From Glacieibacterium sp965200405 (lineage in GTDB: Bacteria; Pseudomonadota; Alphaproteobacteria; Sphingomonadales; Sphingomonadaceae): 64,000 nt of DNA. This document shows positions 1 through 8,284 of the stretch, piece after piece. The stretch spans positions 2,728,001-2,792,000 of the forward strand of contig NZ_OZ241356.1 in assembly GCF_965200405.1 (NCBI RefSeq), written 5' to 3'. Position 1 is the stretch's first letter; each line of letters starts with the position of its first letter. Position numbers and translations under genes: made by a program. The notes below the pieces were generated by a model that was not told the origin of the DNA, did not search any database, and worked only from the letters and a program-made list of their open reading frames with translations.

Positions 1-1
1 C

Positions 2-88
2 GAACGGGCCCGCGCCTTGATCGCCCTCGCAGCGCCGGAACACCGGGAACATCTCGAGCACCAGATGCGCGTCCGCCACCGCCTGTGA
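2..88 (+). CDS. C-terminal end of a probable acetyl-CoA hydrolase/transferase (partial)
   Basis: The first bases of the window read as the last 28 codons of a gene on the plus strand, ending in TGA at 86-88. The readable residues (ERARALIALAAPEHREHLE) match the usual tail of acetyl-CoA hydrolase/transferase (succinyl-CoA:acetate CoA-transferase type) proteins, which close with an ALI-A-PxHRExLE stretch. Such enzymes move CoA between acyl groups in the cytoplasm. Only the tail is present, so the call rests on that short motif and is tentative. The gene begins outside the window. Confidence 0.45.
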   Translation, partial: ERARALIALAAPEHREHLEHQMRVRHRL

Positions 89-373
89 AGAGGGCCGCGA
101 TGGAAGAGGCCTGTTCAGGCACGTTGCATGGTCCAGCCATTCGCCGCGACGGTCGCCAAAGCGTTTCCCCTCCGCCCATCGAAGAATCACAACTTGAAGC
201 CTGCCTCGCCGTCGAGGAAATTCAGGGTTCACAGTGCCCATCTTCGCTTTTTTATGAGGCCGATGTTGGTCAAGCTGCGTCCGATTTCGGCGAGATAGTC
301 ATCGCATATAATCGGAGTTGCGGCGGCGGGAAGGGCGGCCGTTTCTCGCTCCCCGCCGCAGGTAATGTCGGCG
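89..373. other. Intergenic stretch with no convincing gene
   Basis: This 285-base gap lies between the left-edge gene tail and the convergent alpha/beta hydrolase. Short open frames exist on both strands but none shows a start with a ribosome site or a recognisable motif. A minus-strand read around 240-330 (DDYLAEIGRSLTNIGLI) has protein-like composition and could be gene debris, but I cannot name it. No clear terminator hairpin was seen. Confidence 0.4.
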
Positions 374-1240
374 TCAGTCGGTCACGTCCGCCACGGTCGG
401 CCTTGGCTCCTGCACAGGCGCAGCCTCGTTCAGGAAAGCGAGCAGGTCGGCGTTGACCCGGTCCGGATCGGTGATCGCGATGCCGTGATTGCCGCCCGGA
501 TAGACGATCAGGCGGGCGTTCGGGATGACCTCGACCGCGCGGCGGCCGCCGGCGTCGATCGGCACGATCTGATCATCGTCGCCGTGGATCACCAGCGTCG
601 GCACGTCGATGCGGCGGGCATCCTCGGTGTAATCGAGCTCCCAGCTGAAGGACGTTTCATATTCAGCAAGGAGGCCGCCCTGCAGGCCCTGGAACCAGAA
701 CAGGTCGCGCATGCCCTGCGTGACCTTGGAGCCTTCGCGGTTGGCGCTGAAGAAGGGCGTCGCGACATCCTTGAAGAATTGGGACCGGTTCGCGAGCGTT
801 CCGGCCCGGATCTGGTCGATGCCTTCGATCGGAACGCCGGCCGGGTTGTCGGGTGCCTGCAGCATCCGCGGCACGATCGAATCCAGCAGCACGACCTTGG
901 CGACGCGGCTGGTCCCGTGCCGGCCGATGTAGCGCGCAACCTCGCCGCCACCGGTCGAATGACCGACCAGGACGACCTGCTTAAGATCGAGGTGTTCGAT
1001 GAGGCCGGCGAGATCGTCCGCCCAGGTATCGACGTCATTGCCGAAATCGGGCTGATCGGAACGGCCGTTGCCGCGCCTGTCATGCGCAATCGCGCGGAAG
1101 CCGTTGGCGCGGAGAAACATCATCTGTCCCTCCCAGGCGTCGCCGGTAAGTGGCCAGCCATGGCTAAGCACGACCGGCTGCCCGTTGCCCCAATCGCGGT
1201 AGTAGATCTGCGTTCCGTCACTTGTGGTGTGGAATGGCAT
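374..1240 (-). CDS. Alpha/beta hydrolase, non-haem chloroperoxidase/arylesterase type
   Basis: The protein is 288 residues and has the full alpha/beta-hydrolase layout of the cofactor-free haloperoxidase/esterase group. The oxyanion motif HGWPLTGDAW lies near residue 27. The nucleophile elbow GHSTGG follows in the middle, then the acid in the VIHGDDDQIVP block and the catalytic His in the GGNHG block near the C terminus. There is no signal peptide, so it should act in the cytoplasm. Members hydrolyse small esters or lactones and can show perhydrolase side activity; the true substrate cannot be read from sequence. It lies downstream of the glutathione transferase on the same strand, 209 bases away, so it may have its own promoter. 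Confidence 0.85.
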   Translation of the reverse strand: MPFHTTSDGTQIYYRDWGNGQPVVLSHGWPLTGDAWEGQMMFLRANGFRAIAHDRRGNGRSDQPDFGNDVDTWADDLAGLIEHLDLKQVVLVGHSTGGGEVARYIGRHGTSRVAKVVLLDSIVPRMLQAPDNPAGVPIEGIDQIRAGTLANRSQFFKDVATPFFSANREGSKVTQGMRDLFWFQGLQGGLLAEYETSFSWELDYTEDARRIDVPTLVIHGDDDQIVPIDAGGRRAVEVIPNARLIVYPGGNHGIAITDPDRVNADLLAFLNEAAPVQEPRPTVADVTD

Positions 1241-1449
1241 TGTTCAGGTCCCCTTGCGAGCTGGTCGAGTGAGTACGCGACGCTACGAGGCGAGAGTGCC
1301 ACTACACCGGCGGGTGTCGCCGATAACGACCCCGCGCTGCGGACGGCGAATGGATCGTATCACAAAATTTGTTACAGCGGAGGCATTCGGCGCTGCTCGC
1401 TCACAGAGCCTGCGGAGACGTTGGAAAAGGTGCGATCGCGGAGGTGCAG

Positions 1450-2076
1450 CTAGCGGCCTGTTCCTTCGTGCGACCGCTGCATGGCGCGCTCGTAGGCGTC
1501 GCGGCCGGTGGTGCGGGCAAGATACGCCTGTTCGGCATCGCCGAGGATGATGCCGCAATTCCTCTGTCCCAGGTTCAGGGCATAGGTTACCGAGATGTCG
1601 GCGGCGGTGAAATCCTCGCCGGCGAGATAGGGCGAGCGGTCGAGCCGTCGGCTGACCAGCGCCAGGCGCTTCTGGAAGGACTTCAGGCACCAGGCGGCGC
1701 CCCAATTCTCCCGCTCGGCCTCCGGCGCGAGGAAGCGGCTGACGACGACGGGCATCATGAGGGTCGCGAGGCCGGCTTCGCCCAGGTGCAGGAATTGCTG
1801 GTAGGCGGGGAAGCCCGGATCGTGCGGTGGGGGCGCCAGTGGCGTCGGCCCGTAGCGCGCCATCAGATATTCCATGATGGCGATCGACTCGACCATGACG
1901 ATATCGCCGTCCTGCATCGCCGGAATATAGTCGGCGGGGTTGATTGCCAGGAATTCGGGGTCCTGGTCGGCGGCCAGCATGTCGACCTGCCGCACGCGGT
2001 AGGGCAGCCCCATCTCCTCCAGCACCCAGGCGACCCGGATCGATCGCGAGGTCTGTCCGCCCCACACGGTTATCAT
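1450..2076 (-). CDS. Glutathione S-transferase family protein
   Basis: The protein begins MITVWGGQTSRSIRVAWVLE, a classic thioredoxin-fold N-terminal domain with a likely catalytic Ser in TSRS, followed by the glutathione-binding VESIAIMEYL motif near residue 65. An all-helical C-terminal domain runs from about residue 90 to 208 and contains the FTAADI motif. The frame is open a further 82 codons upstream, but the ATG at 2076 is preceded by a GGAAAAGGG ribosome site and lies exactly where the fold begins, so I use it. Members conjugate glutathione to electrophiles or act as thiol-dependent reductases. The substrate is unknown. It is divergent from the SGNH hydrolase cassette. Confidence 0.85.
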   Translation of the reverse strand: MITVWGGQTSRSIRVAWVLEEMGLPYRVRQVDMLAADQDPEFLAINPADYIPAMQDGDIVMVESIAIMEYLMARYGPTPLAPPPHDPGFPAYQQFLHLGEAGLATLMMPVVVSRFLAPEAERENWGAAWCLKSFQKRLALVSRRLDRSPYLAGEDFTAADISVTYALNLGQRNCGIILGDAEQAYLARTTGRDAYERAMQRSHEGTGR

Positions 2077-2314
2077 GCACCGGCCCTTTTCCGGGGTGAG
2101 TAGGCGCCGACCGTAGCGAACCTTGTCGCCCCTGGTCCATCGGCCAGACTGTCCTTCCAGCGCCATCCGTTTGGGGTAGTCGGGGCCGATACCGATGCGC
2201 CCGCCTGCTCGAAGCGAAAATGGCCTATTAATTACGTCTTGCCGGGGGGCATGGGGGGCGGGGTTGCATACTGCTGCGCTGACACAGACGCCTTCGCGCC
2301 GGAGTGCACGGTCC

Positions 2315-3625
2315 GTGCTCAAGGGTCGCGTCGCCTCGGCGCTCTGCCTGGTTCCCGCAGCCTATGTGCTGGGGGTGGCGGTCTTCGCGCTGTATAATTC
2401 GCACCAATATGCCACGGCGCTGCCGCAGTTCCTGCGCTACATCGCAGTTCCGGCGCTGTTGTTCGCAGTATTGGTCGGGGTGGCGATATTTGCGTCGCGC
2501 GGCACGCGTGTCGCGGTCGGCTCGGCGGGTATCGCCGTCCTGCTGGCGCTCCTGGCGTTCGAGTTCGTGCTGCAGCTATCGGCGTTCTCGGCGATCTCCG
2601 GCCTGATCGCCACGCCGAATATCGAGCGGATCAAGGCCGAGGGCGTCATCCACGGCCTCCCGCCGAGTGGCACGCCCAAGAAGCTCAGCCGCCTGCTCGG
2701 CGTCACGACGCTGGCGGATGGCATCGTCAGCGGCATACCGGGGGAACGCGTACTGCTGTGCGGCGTGGGTGGACACCAAGTCATCTACCGCGCCGATCGC
2801 TATGGCTTCCGGAACCCCGATACCGCCTATGATCGCCCGGTCGGCACGATGTTCCTGGGGGACTCGTTCGTCGAGGGCATATGCCTGCCGGACGGTCGCG
2901 ATCTTGTCGGCCGGTTCCGCGCCGCTCATCCCGACACGGTCGGCATCGGCATTCGCGGCGCTGGACCGTTGCTCGAACTGGCGATGCTCGGGCGCTTCGG
3001 CCCGGTCATCCGGCCAAAGCGCGTCGTCGTCGTGTTCTACGAAGGCAACGACTGGGAAAACCTCGATCACGAGCTGCGACGGCCGTGGCTGGTGCCGGCA
3101 CTGGGAGACAAACCCGATTTCGGCCCGGCGATCATGCCGGCGGCGACGATCGACCGGACGCGGCCGATCCTCAGCCAGTGGTTCGCGACACGCCCGCCCG
3201 GCGCGCTGGCCGTAGTTCGAGGCGCGCACATACCGCGCAACCTGCTCGCGCTGCACCAGACCTGGACGCAGCTTGGACTGGGCTATCCCAAGGCTGCCCC
3301 GGAGCTTCCCGAGTACGACCACATCCTCAAGCGCGCCAAGGCGATCGCGGCAGGTTGGGGCGGCGAGATCGTCCTCGCCTATGTCCCGCAGACCAGCCGC
3401 CTGATCGGGCTCTTCCCCAGCCAGTTCGTCTTCGACCAGGTCCGCGACAAGGTGCGGGCGGCGACCACGGCAAACGGCATACCGATGATCGACCTGACGC
3501 CGGCTATCCTGCGCAGCCCCAGTCCGATCAGCCTTTACGGCGGTGACGGACACCTGGGCGAGACCGGAGCCGAGCTCGCGGCGAAGTCCATCGATGCGGC
3601 GATCACGGAGCGGCAGCGGCTATGA
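2315..3625 (+). CDS. SGNH/GDSL-type hydrolase with N-terminal membrane segments
   Basis: The first 100 residues form about three membrane helices. The remainder is an SGNH-hydrolase domain with a nucleophile Ser in GDSFVEG, the Gly-Asn-Asp block in YEGNDWEN and the closing Asp/His pair in GGDGHLG. Such membrane-linked SGNH proteins usually add or remove acyl groups on surface glycans. I prefer the GTG at 2315 because GGAG lies about ten bases upstream and the first helix starts soon after; an upstream start at 2195 in the same frame would add 40 residues of low-complexity sequence. Its stop overlaps the start of the next gene (ATGA), so it is translated together with the SxtJ-like, DUF5989 and carbamoyltransferase genes. 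Confidence 0.75.
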   Translation: MLKGRVASALCLVPAAYVLGVAVFALYNSHQYATALPQFLRYIAVPALLFAVLVGVAIFASRGTRVAVGSAGIAVLLALLAFEFVLQLSAFSAISGLIATPNIERIKAEGVIHGLPPSGTPKKLSRLLGVTTLADGIVSGIPGERVLLCGVGGHQVIYRADRYGFRNPDTAYDRPVGTMFLGDSFVEGICLPDGRDLVGRFRAAHPDTVGIGIRGAGPLLELAMLGRFGPVIRPKRVVVVFYEGNDWENLDHELRRPWLVPALGDKPDFGPAIMPAATIDRTRPILSQWFATRPPGALAVVRGAHIPRNLLALHQTWTQLGLGYPKAAPELPEYDHILKRAKAIAAGWGGEIVLAYVPQTSRLIGLFPSQFVFDQVRDKVRAATTANGIPMIDLTPAILRSPSPISLYGGDGHLGETGAELAAKSIDAAITERQRL

Positions 3626-4050
3626 GTGCACACGAAAGTCTTGTCGACAGCGGCGAGATTGCCGGGCCGTCGAACCGCAAGTTCGGCCTGACCCTCGGCG
3701 CGGTGCTGATCGTCCTGGCAGCAGTGCGCTGGCACGCCGGATCGGGTGCGCTGGTCGTCGGTGCACTTGCCGGCTGCGGCGGCGTGCTGGTCATCCTCGG
3801 CGCGGTGGCACCGGGGTTGCTGACATGGCCGAACCGGGCCTGGCTCCGCCTTGGCGTCGTGCTGGCGGCGGTCATGACGCCGCTGGTCATGCTCGTCATC
3901 TTTGCGCTCGTGTTCGTGCCACTGGCGCTGCTGATGCGATTGCGTGGCCGTGACCAGCTGGCACTGCGGCGCAAGCCGGCGTCGGGCAGCTACTGGGTCG
4001 AGCGCCAGCCTCCCGGTCCTGCGCCTGCAACCATGATCCACCAATTCTGA
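3622..4050 (+). CDS. SxtJ-like small membrane protein
   Basis: This 142-residue protein begins with a short soluble head containing NRKFGLTLGAVL. It has hydrophobic helices at roughly residues 27-45, 52-70 and 80-105, and a positively charged tail with a YWVER motif. This matches the SxtJ family, named from the saxitoxin cluster of cyanobacteria but common in proteobacteria beside NodU/CmcH carbamoyltransferases. The molecular role of the family is not established. The gene overlaps the upstream SGNH hydrolase by four bases and is followed 14 bases later by the DUF5989 gene, the arrangement typical of these cassettes. It should sit in the inner membrane. Confidence 0.75.
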   Translation: MSAHESLVDSGEIAGPSNRKFGLTLGAVLIVLAAVRWHAGSGALVVGALAGCGGVLVILGAVAPGLLTWPNRAWLRLGVVLAAVMTPLVMLVIFALVFVPLALLMRLRGRDQLALRRKPASGSYWVERQPPGPAPATMIHQF

Positions 4051-4064
4051 GAAGGGAAACTGCC

Positions 4065-4214
4065 ATGGAATTCGCGCACGAGTTGCTGCTGTTCATGAAG
4101 GCCCGCCGCAAGCTGTGGATGATGCCGGTCTTCATCCTGCTGTTCGTCTTCGGTGCGCTGGTGCTCATGACGCAGGGCACTGTCTTCGCGCCCTTCATCT
4201 ACTCGATCTTCTGA
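4065..4214 (+). CDS. DUF5989 family single-pass membrane mini-protein
   Basis: A 49-residue protein with an ATG at 4065, preceded by GAAGGGAAA as ribosome site. It has a basic amphipathic N terminus (FMKARRKLWMM), one membrane helix (PVFILLFVFGALVLM) and the ending TQGTVFAPFIYSIF. That ending and overall plan match the DUF5989 family, tiny proteins that recur between SxtJ-like and carbamoyltransferase genes. It is easily missed because of its length. It ends six bases before the GTG start of the carbamoyltransferase. Its function is unknown; by position it may be a membrane anchor or partner for the transferase. Confidence 0.8.
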   Translation: MEFAHELLLFMKARRKLWMMPVFILLFVFGALVLMTQGTVFAPFIYSIF

Positions 4215-4220
4215 GGCCCG

Positions 4221-6056
4221 GTGCGCATCCTCGGACTCTCGGCATTCTACCATGACAGCGCCGCCGCGCTGGTCGAGGATGGCCGGATCGTCGCCGCCGC
4301 GCAGGAAGAGCGCTTCACGCGAAAAAAGCATGACCCGCGATTTCCAGCGGCAGCGGCCGCCTATTGTCTCGAAGCAGCCGGATGCGATCTCGGACAAGTC
4401 GACCACGTCGCCTTCTACGAGAAACCCTTCCTCAAGTTCGACCGGCTGCTCGAGACCTATTTCGCGCTGGCGCCGAAAGGTTTCGACTCGTTTCGCCGGG
4501 CGATGCCGCTGTGGATCAAGGACAAGCTATTCCAGAAATCCATGCTGGCGAAGTCGCTGCGCCTGCTTCCGGGTGGTGATGGCTGGAACGGCTCGCTGTT
4601 GTTCACGGAACACCACCAGTCGCATGCCGCGAGCGCGTTCTTCCCCTCTCCGTTCAGCAGCGCTGCGGTGCTGACGATGGACGGGGTCGGCGAATGGTGC
4701 ACGACCTCGCTGGGCCACGGCAGCGGTAATCGGCTCGATATCCTCAAGGAGATCCAGTTTCCGCATTCGCTGGGGCTGCTGTATTCGGCCTTCACCTATT
4801 ATTGCGGCTTCAAGGTAAACTCGGGCGAATACAAGTTGATGGGGCTGGCACCGTACGGGGAGCCGCGCTTCGCCAGGACGATCCTCGATAACCTGATCGA
4901 CCTGCGCGAGGACGGCTCGTTCCATCTCGACCAGCAGTACTTCAACTATGCCGCCGGGCTGACCATGACCTCGCCCGCGTTCGACCGGTTGTTCGGCGGT
5001 CCGCCACGGCGGTCGGAGCAATCGCTTACCCAGCGTGAGATGGACCTTGCCGCGTCGATCCAGCAGGTCACCGAGGAGATGGTGTTGCGGCTGGCACGCC
5101 ACGCTCGCAGCCTTACCGGCGAGCGCGTGCTCTGTCTCGCGGGCGGAGTGGCGCTCAACTGTGTTGCCAATGGCAAGCTGCACCGCGCCGGCATCTTCGA
5201 CGACATCTGGGTGCAGCCTGCCGCAGGCGATGCTGGCGGGGCGCTCGGGGCGGCGCTCGCGGCGTGGCACCAGTATGCGGACCAGCCACGCGTCGTCGTC
5301 GATGGCGAGGATTCGATGCAGGGCGCCTACCTTGGCCCGGCCTTTGAACAGGAGGCGATCGAGGCACGCCTGGCCGCCGCAGGTGCAAGGTTCGAGCGGC
5401 TTGCGCCGGAAGTCCTGACCGGCAACACCGCGGATGCGCTGGCAGAAGGCAAGGCCGTCGGCTGGATGCAGGGGCGCATGGAGTTCGGGCCCCGCGCCCT
5501 GGGAAATCGCTCGATCCTCGGTGATCCGCGCTCGCCGACGATGCAGAAGCTGCTCAATCTCAAGGTCAAATATCGCGAGAGTTTCCGCCCGTTCGCGCCG
5601 TCCATCCTGCGCGAGGACGTTGCAGACTGGTTCGAGTTCGATGGCGACAGCCCGTATATGCTCATGGTCGGCGATGTCGTTCAGCAACGCCGGCACCGCA
5701 TGACGGCGGACGAAGACGCCCTGTTCGGTATCGACAAGCTCAACGTCGCGCGCTCGGAGATACCCGCCGTCACGCACATCGATTACTCGGCACGCATCCA
5801 GACCGTCCACCGTGACACGAATTTCCGCTATTGGGCGCTGCTGTCGTCGTTCAAGCAGCGGACCGGCTGTCCGGTACTCGTGAACACCAGCTTCAACGTG
5901 CGTGGCGAGCCGATCGTCGCGACGCCCGAGGACGCGTTTGCCTGCTTCATGGGAACGGAGATCGAGCGGTTGGTGGTTGGTGACTGCCTGCTGCTCAAGG
6001 AGGCGCAGAGCCCTGAGCTGGCGTGCGACTACAAGGCTCGCTTCGAGCTCGACTAG
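4221..6056 (+). CDS. Carbamoyltransferase, NodU/CmcH/TobZ family
   Basis: The 611-residue protein starts at GTG 4221 with MRILGLSAFYHDSAAALVEDG, the hallmark of O-carbamoyltransferases. The N-terminal Kae1-like domain has the metal-binding HHQSHAASAF segment near residue 130 and GGVALNCVANGK near 310. The C-terminal YrdC-like domain carries GRMEFGPRALGNRSIL and the SFRPFAPSIL block. Known members (NodU, CmcH, TobZ) move a carbamoyl group from carbamoyl phosphate through a carbamoyl-adenylate onto a hydroxyl of a sugar or antibiotic. No antibiotic or Nod-factor genes are nearby, so a cell-surface glycan is the more likely acceptor. It closes the cassette with the SGNH, SxtJ-like and DUF5989 genes. 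Confidence 0.9.
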   Translation: MRILGLSAFYHDSAAALVEDGRIVAAAQEERFTRKKHDPRFPAAAAAYCLEAAGCDLGQVDHVAFYEKPFLKFDRLLETYFALAPKGFDSFRRAMPLWIKDKLFQKSMLAKSLRLLPGGDGWNGSLLFTEHHQSHAASAFFPSPFSSAAVLTMDGVGEWCTTSLGHGSGNRLDILKEIQFPHSLGLLYSAFTYYCGFKVNSGEYKLMGLAPYGEPRFARTILDNLIDLREDGSFHLDQQYFNYAAGLTMTSPAFDRLFGGPPRRSEQSLTQREMDLAASIQQVTEEMVLRLARHARSLTGERVLCLAGGVALNCVANGKLHRAGIFDDIWVQPAAGDAGGALGAALAAWHQYADQPRVVVDGEDSMQGAYLGPAFEQEAIEARLAAAGARFERLAPEVLTGNTADALAEGKAVGWMQGRMEFGPRALGNRSILGDPRSPTMQKLLNLKVKYRESFRPFAPSILREDVADWFEFDGDSPYMLMVGDVVQQRRHRMTADEDALFGIDKLNVARSEIPAVTHIDYSARIQTVHRDTNFRYWALLSSFKQRTGCPVLVNTSFNVRGEPIVATPEDAFACFMGTEIERLVVGDCLLLKEAQSPELACDYKARFELD

Positions 6057-6152
6057 GGACGGCTTGCTACCGATCCGCGGGGCAATTTTCAGGTAGCGCA
6101 CCTTTCGGCAGGCGATCGCGGGCCGATGCGGCGTGCGCCAGCCGCGCGATGT

Positions 6153-7109
6153 TTATTCGGCCGCAGCCGTTTTGCCGCGCCGCCCGTCGTCAACCATGCC
6201 GATGCGGGGCAAGAACTCATGGCCGTGCTGGCTGGCGAAATCCTTGAACTTCGCCATCGCCGGGGACAGCATCCGGTCGGCGCGACAGACCGCGAACCAC
6301 TGCCGATGGATCGGCATGCCGACCACGTCGAGAATCGCGAGCAGTCCCAGTTCGGTCTCGAGCTCGATCGTATGGGCCGAGATAAAGGCGATGCCGAGCC
6401 TCGCCATCACCGCCTGCTTGATCGTCTCATTCGAGCGAAATTCGTCGCCGAGGTCATCGAGACGCCCGGCAATTTCCGCGAGAAACAACTCCAGCGACAG
6501 CCGCGTGCCGGATCCGGGCTCGCGGATCAGGAATTTCTCGGCAGCGATCTGCGTCTTGGTGATCTGTCGCTGCTTGGCCAAGGGATGAGCCGGGTGGGCG
6601 ATGATGACCAGCGGGTGATCGCCGACCAGGTAGGTGCGGTCCGGGAGCTGCCGGGGTGGCCGACCCATCAACGCAATGTCGATCGCGCGATTGTCCATCG
6701 CGTCGATCGTCTCGGCGCGGTTGCCGATGACCAGCTTGACCTCGATCCCGGGATTGAACGCCGTGAAGGCCGCGATCAGCCGAGGCGCGAAATACTTTGC
6801 CGTCGATACTGCGCCGAGCGTCAGCCGGCCGCGGCCGCCGGTAGCGATCGCCGCAAGCTCGTCGGCCAGCAGCCGCAACCTTTGATCGACTTCCTGAGCG
6901 GCGCGCACAAAGGCTTGCCCGGCATCGGTCATGCGCATGCCGTCGCTCATTCGCTCAAACAGCACGGCACCCGCCTCGGTCTCGGCAAGCTGGATCTGCA
7001 GGGTCACGGCCGACGCCGTCAGGCCGAGCTCGCGCGCCGCCAGAATGATCCGGCGCAAGCGACCGACCGCCTCGACGGCACGAAGCTGGCGGAACGACAG
7101 ACCCTTCAC
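6153..7109 (-). CDS. cbbR: LysR-type transcriptional regulator CbbR
   Basis: The protein has a LysR winged helix at its N terminus (FRQLRAVEAVG, then ARELGLTASAVTLQI), typical of CbbR in the way the helix leads directly into the Calvin operon regulator fold. A periplasmic-binding-like effector domain follows, with RGRLTLGAVSTAKYFAPRLI as its first strand. It is divergent from the cbb operon with only a short gap, the standard CbbR arrangement, where the protein senses metabolites such as RuBP or NADPH and activates cbbF. The start is uncertain: GTG at 7109 gives the family-typical short N terminus, while a TTG at 7133 would add eight residues. Confidence 0.85.
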   Translation of the reverse strand: MKGLSFRQLRAVEAVGRLRRIILAARELGLTASAVTLQIQLAETEAGAVLFERMSDGMRMTDAGQAFVRAAQEVDQRLRLLADELAAIATGGRGRLTLGAVSTAKYFAPRLIAAFTAFNPGIEVKLVIGNRAETIDAMDNRAIDIALMGRPPRQLPDRTYLVGDHPLVIIAHPAHPLAKQRQITKTQIAAEKFLIREPGSGTRLSLELFLAEIAGRLDDLGDEFRSNETIKQAVMARLGIAFISAHTIELETELGLLAILDVVGMPIHRQWFAVCRADRMLSPAMAKFKDFASQHGHEFLPRIGMVDDGRRGKTAAAE

Positions 7110-7135
7110 TCGGCTAAAATAAACTGAGTGCAAGG

Positions 7136-7163
7136 CTTAGTATAATGAATTTTACTTATTAAG
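7136..7163. promoter_or_regulatory. Candidate CbbR operator and cbbF promoter region
   Basis: The cbbR-cbbF gap is AT-rich, unlike its surroundings, and contains an imperfect dyad with outer arms CTTA (7136-7139) and TAAG (7160-7163). It also holds several T-N11-A spacings expected of LysR-type operators. A TATAAT (7141-7146) on the plus strand is a possible -10 box for cbbF; no good -35 box is visible, as is usual for activator-dependent promoters. This is a prediction from position and composition only. Confidence 0.5.
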
Positions 7164-7222
7164 GTCGTGGAGCGATCTTCTGAACAGAATTGCCGTCAGA
7201 GCAGTCTGTCTTGGGAGATCGT

Positions 7223-8273
7223 ATGGGCGACCAAAGCCTCGACAGCTTCCTTGCTCGCTACGCGGCGGATGGAGCGCCGCTGGCCGGCGACATCGCGGCG
7301 ACGGTCGCAGCCATCGCTGCAACCGCGATCGATCTGGCGGCAACGATCTCCGAAGGCCTGCTCGGCGCGACGTTTGCCGAGAAGCAGGGCGGCGCCAATT
7401 CCGATGGCGATCTACAACGCGGGCTCGACCTGTTGGCCGACGACCGCTTCCTTACCGCGCTGCAAGACTCGGCGGTCGGTGTCTATGCGTCGGAAGAGAT
7501 GCACGAGCCCGTCGTTGTCGGCGCCGACCGTTCGCTGGCGCTTGCGATCGATCCACTCGACGGATCGTCCAATATCGACGCCAATGTCTCGGTCGGCACG
7601 ATCTTCTCAATCCGCCAGGCGCTGCACGACTATCAAGTCGATCCGAACGCGAGCTTCTACCAGGCGGGGAGGGCGCAGCTTGCCGCGGGCGTGATCGTCT
7701 ACGGACCCCAGCTCGCGCTCGTCCTGACGCTCGGCAAGGGCACGCAGATCTTCGTCCATTCGCGCGGCGAGGGTGGCTTCCGGCTTGCCCAGGCCGATTG
7801 CGTCATCCCGTCCCGGACACGCGAATTCGCGATCAACGCGGCGAACTACCGGCATTGGGACGAGGCCGTCCGCCTGTATTTCGACGACTGCATCAAGGGC
7901 GGTCACGGCCCGCGCGAGAGCGAATTCAACATGCGCTGGATCGCCTCGTTGGTCGCCGATGCCTATCGCATCCTCATCCGTGGCGGCGTCTTCCTTCTAT
8001 CCTGGCGATCGCCGGCGTGGATATGCCAGGGGGCGGCTCCGGCTGGTTTATGAGGCTCACCCGATCGCCATGCTGGTCGAGCAGGCCGGCGGCTCGGCCA
8101 CCGACACGGTCGAGCCGGTGCTCGATATCGCCGCGACCGAACTGCACCAGCGCGTGCCTCTGGTGTTCGGCTCTGCCGCCGAGGTCACCAGGATCGCCCG
8201 CTACCACACCCTGCCCAGCCTGATCGCCGAGCGCGCGCCTTTGTTCGGCAAGCGCGGGCTGTTCCGGGCCTGA
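7223..8273 (+). pseudogene. cbbF: Class I-type fructose-1,6-bisphosphatase CbbF, interrupted by a +1 frameshift
   Basis: The ATG at 7223 follows a GGGAG ribosome site. The first frame has the FBPase metal-site motif DPLDGSSNIDANVSVG and runs normally to RGGVFL near 7993. It then goes out of frame, and the family continuation YPGDRRRGYARGRLRLVYEAHPIA appears in the next frame and ends at 8273. The span of 1051 bases equals 350 codons plus one base, so a single extra base lies within about 7991-7997. Without correction, translation ends at 8053. The product would lack the last third, including the Tyr of YPGD and the metal-ligand Glu of VYEAHP, and so should be inactive. A sequencing or assembly error is possible. 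The enzyme would convert FBP (and sedoheptulose bisphosphate) to the monophosphate. Confidence 0.85.
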
Positions 8274-8284
8274 GGGAAGCAGCG

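Noticed and set aside
3622..4050. Saxitoxin biosynthesis locus suggested by the SxtJ-like gene
   Set aside because: No other saxitoxin-type genes occur here; SxtJ-like proteins are common beside carbamoyltransferases in many bacteria.
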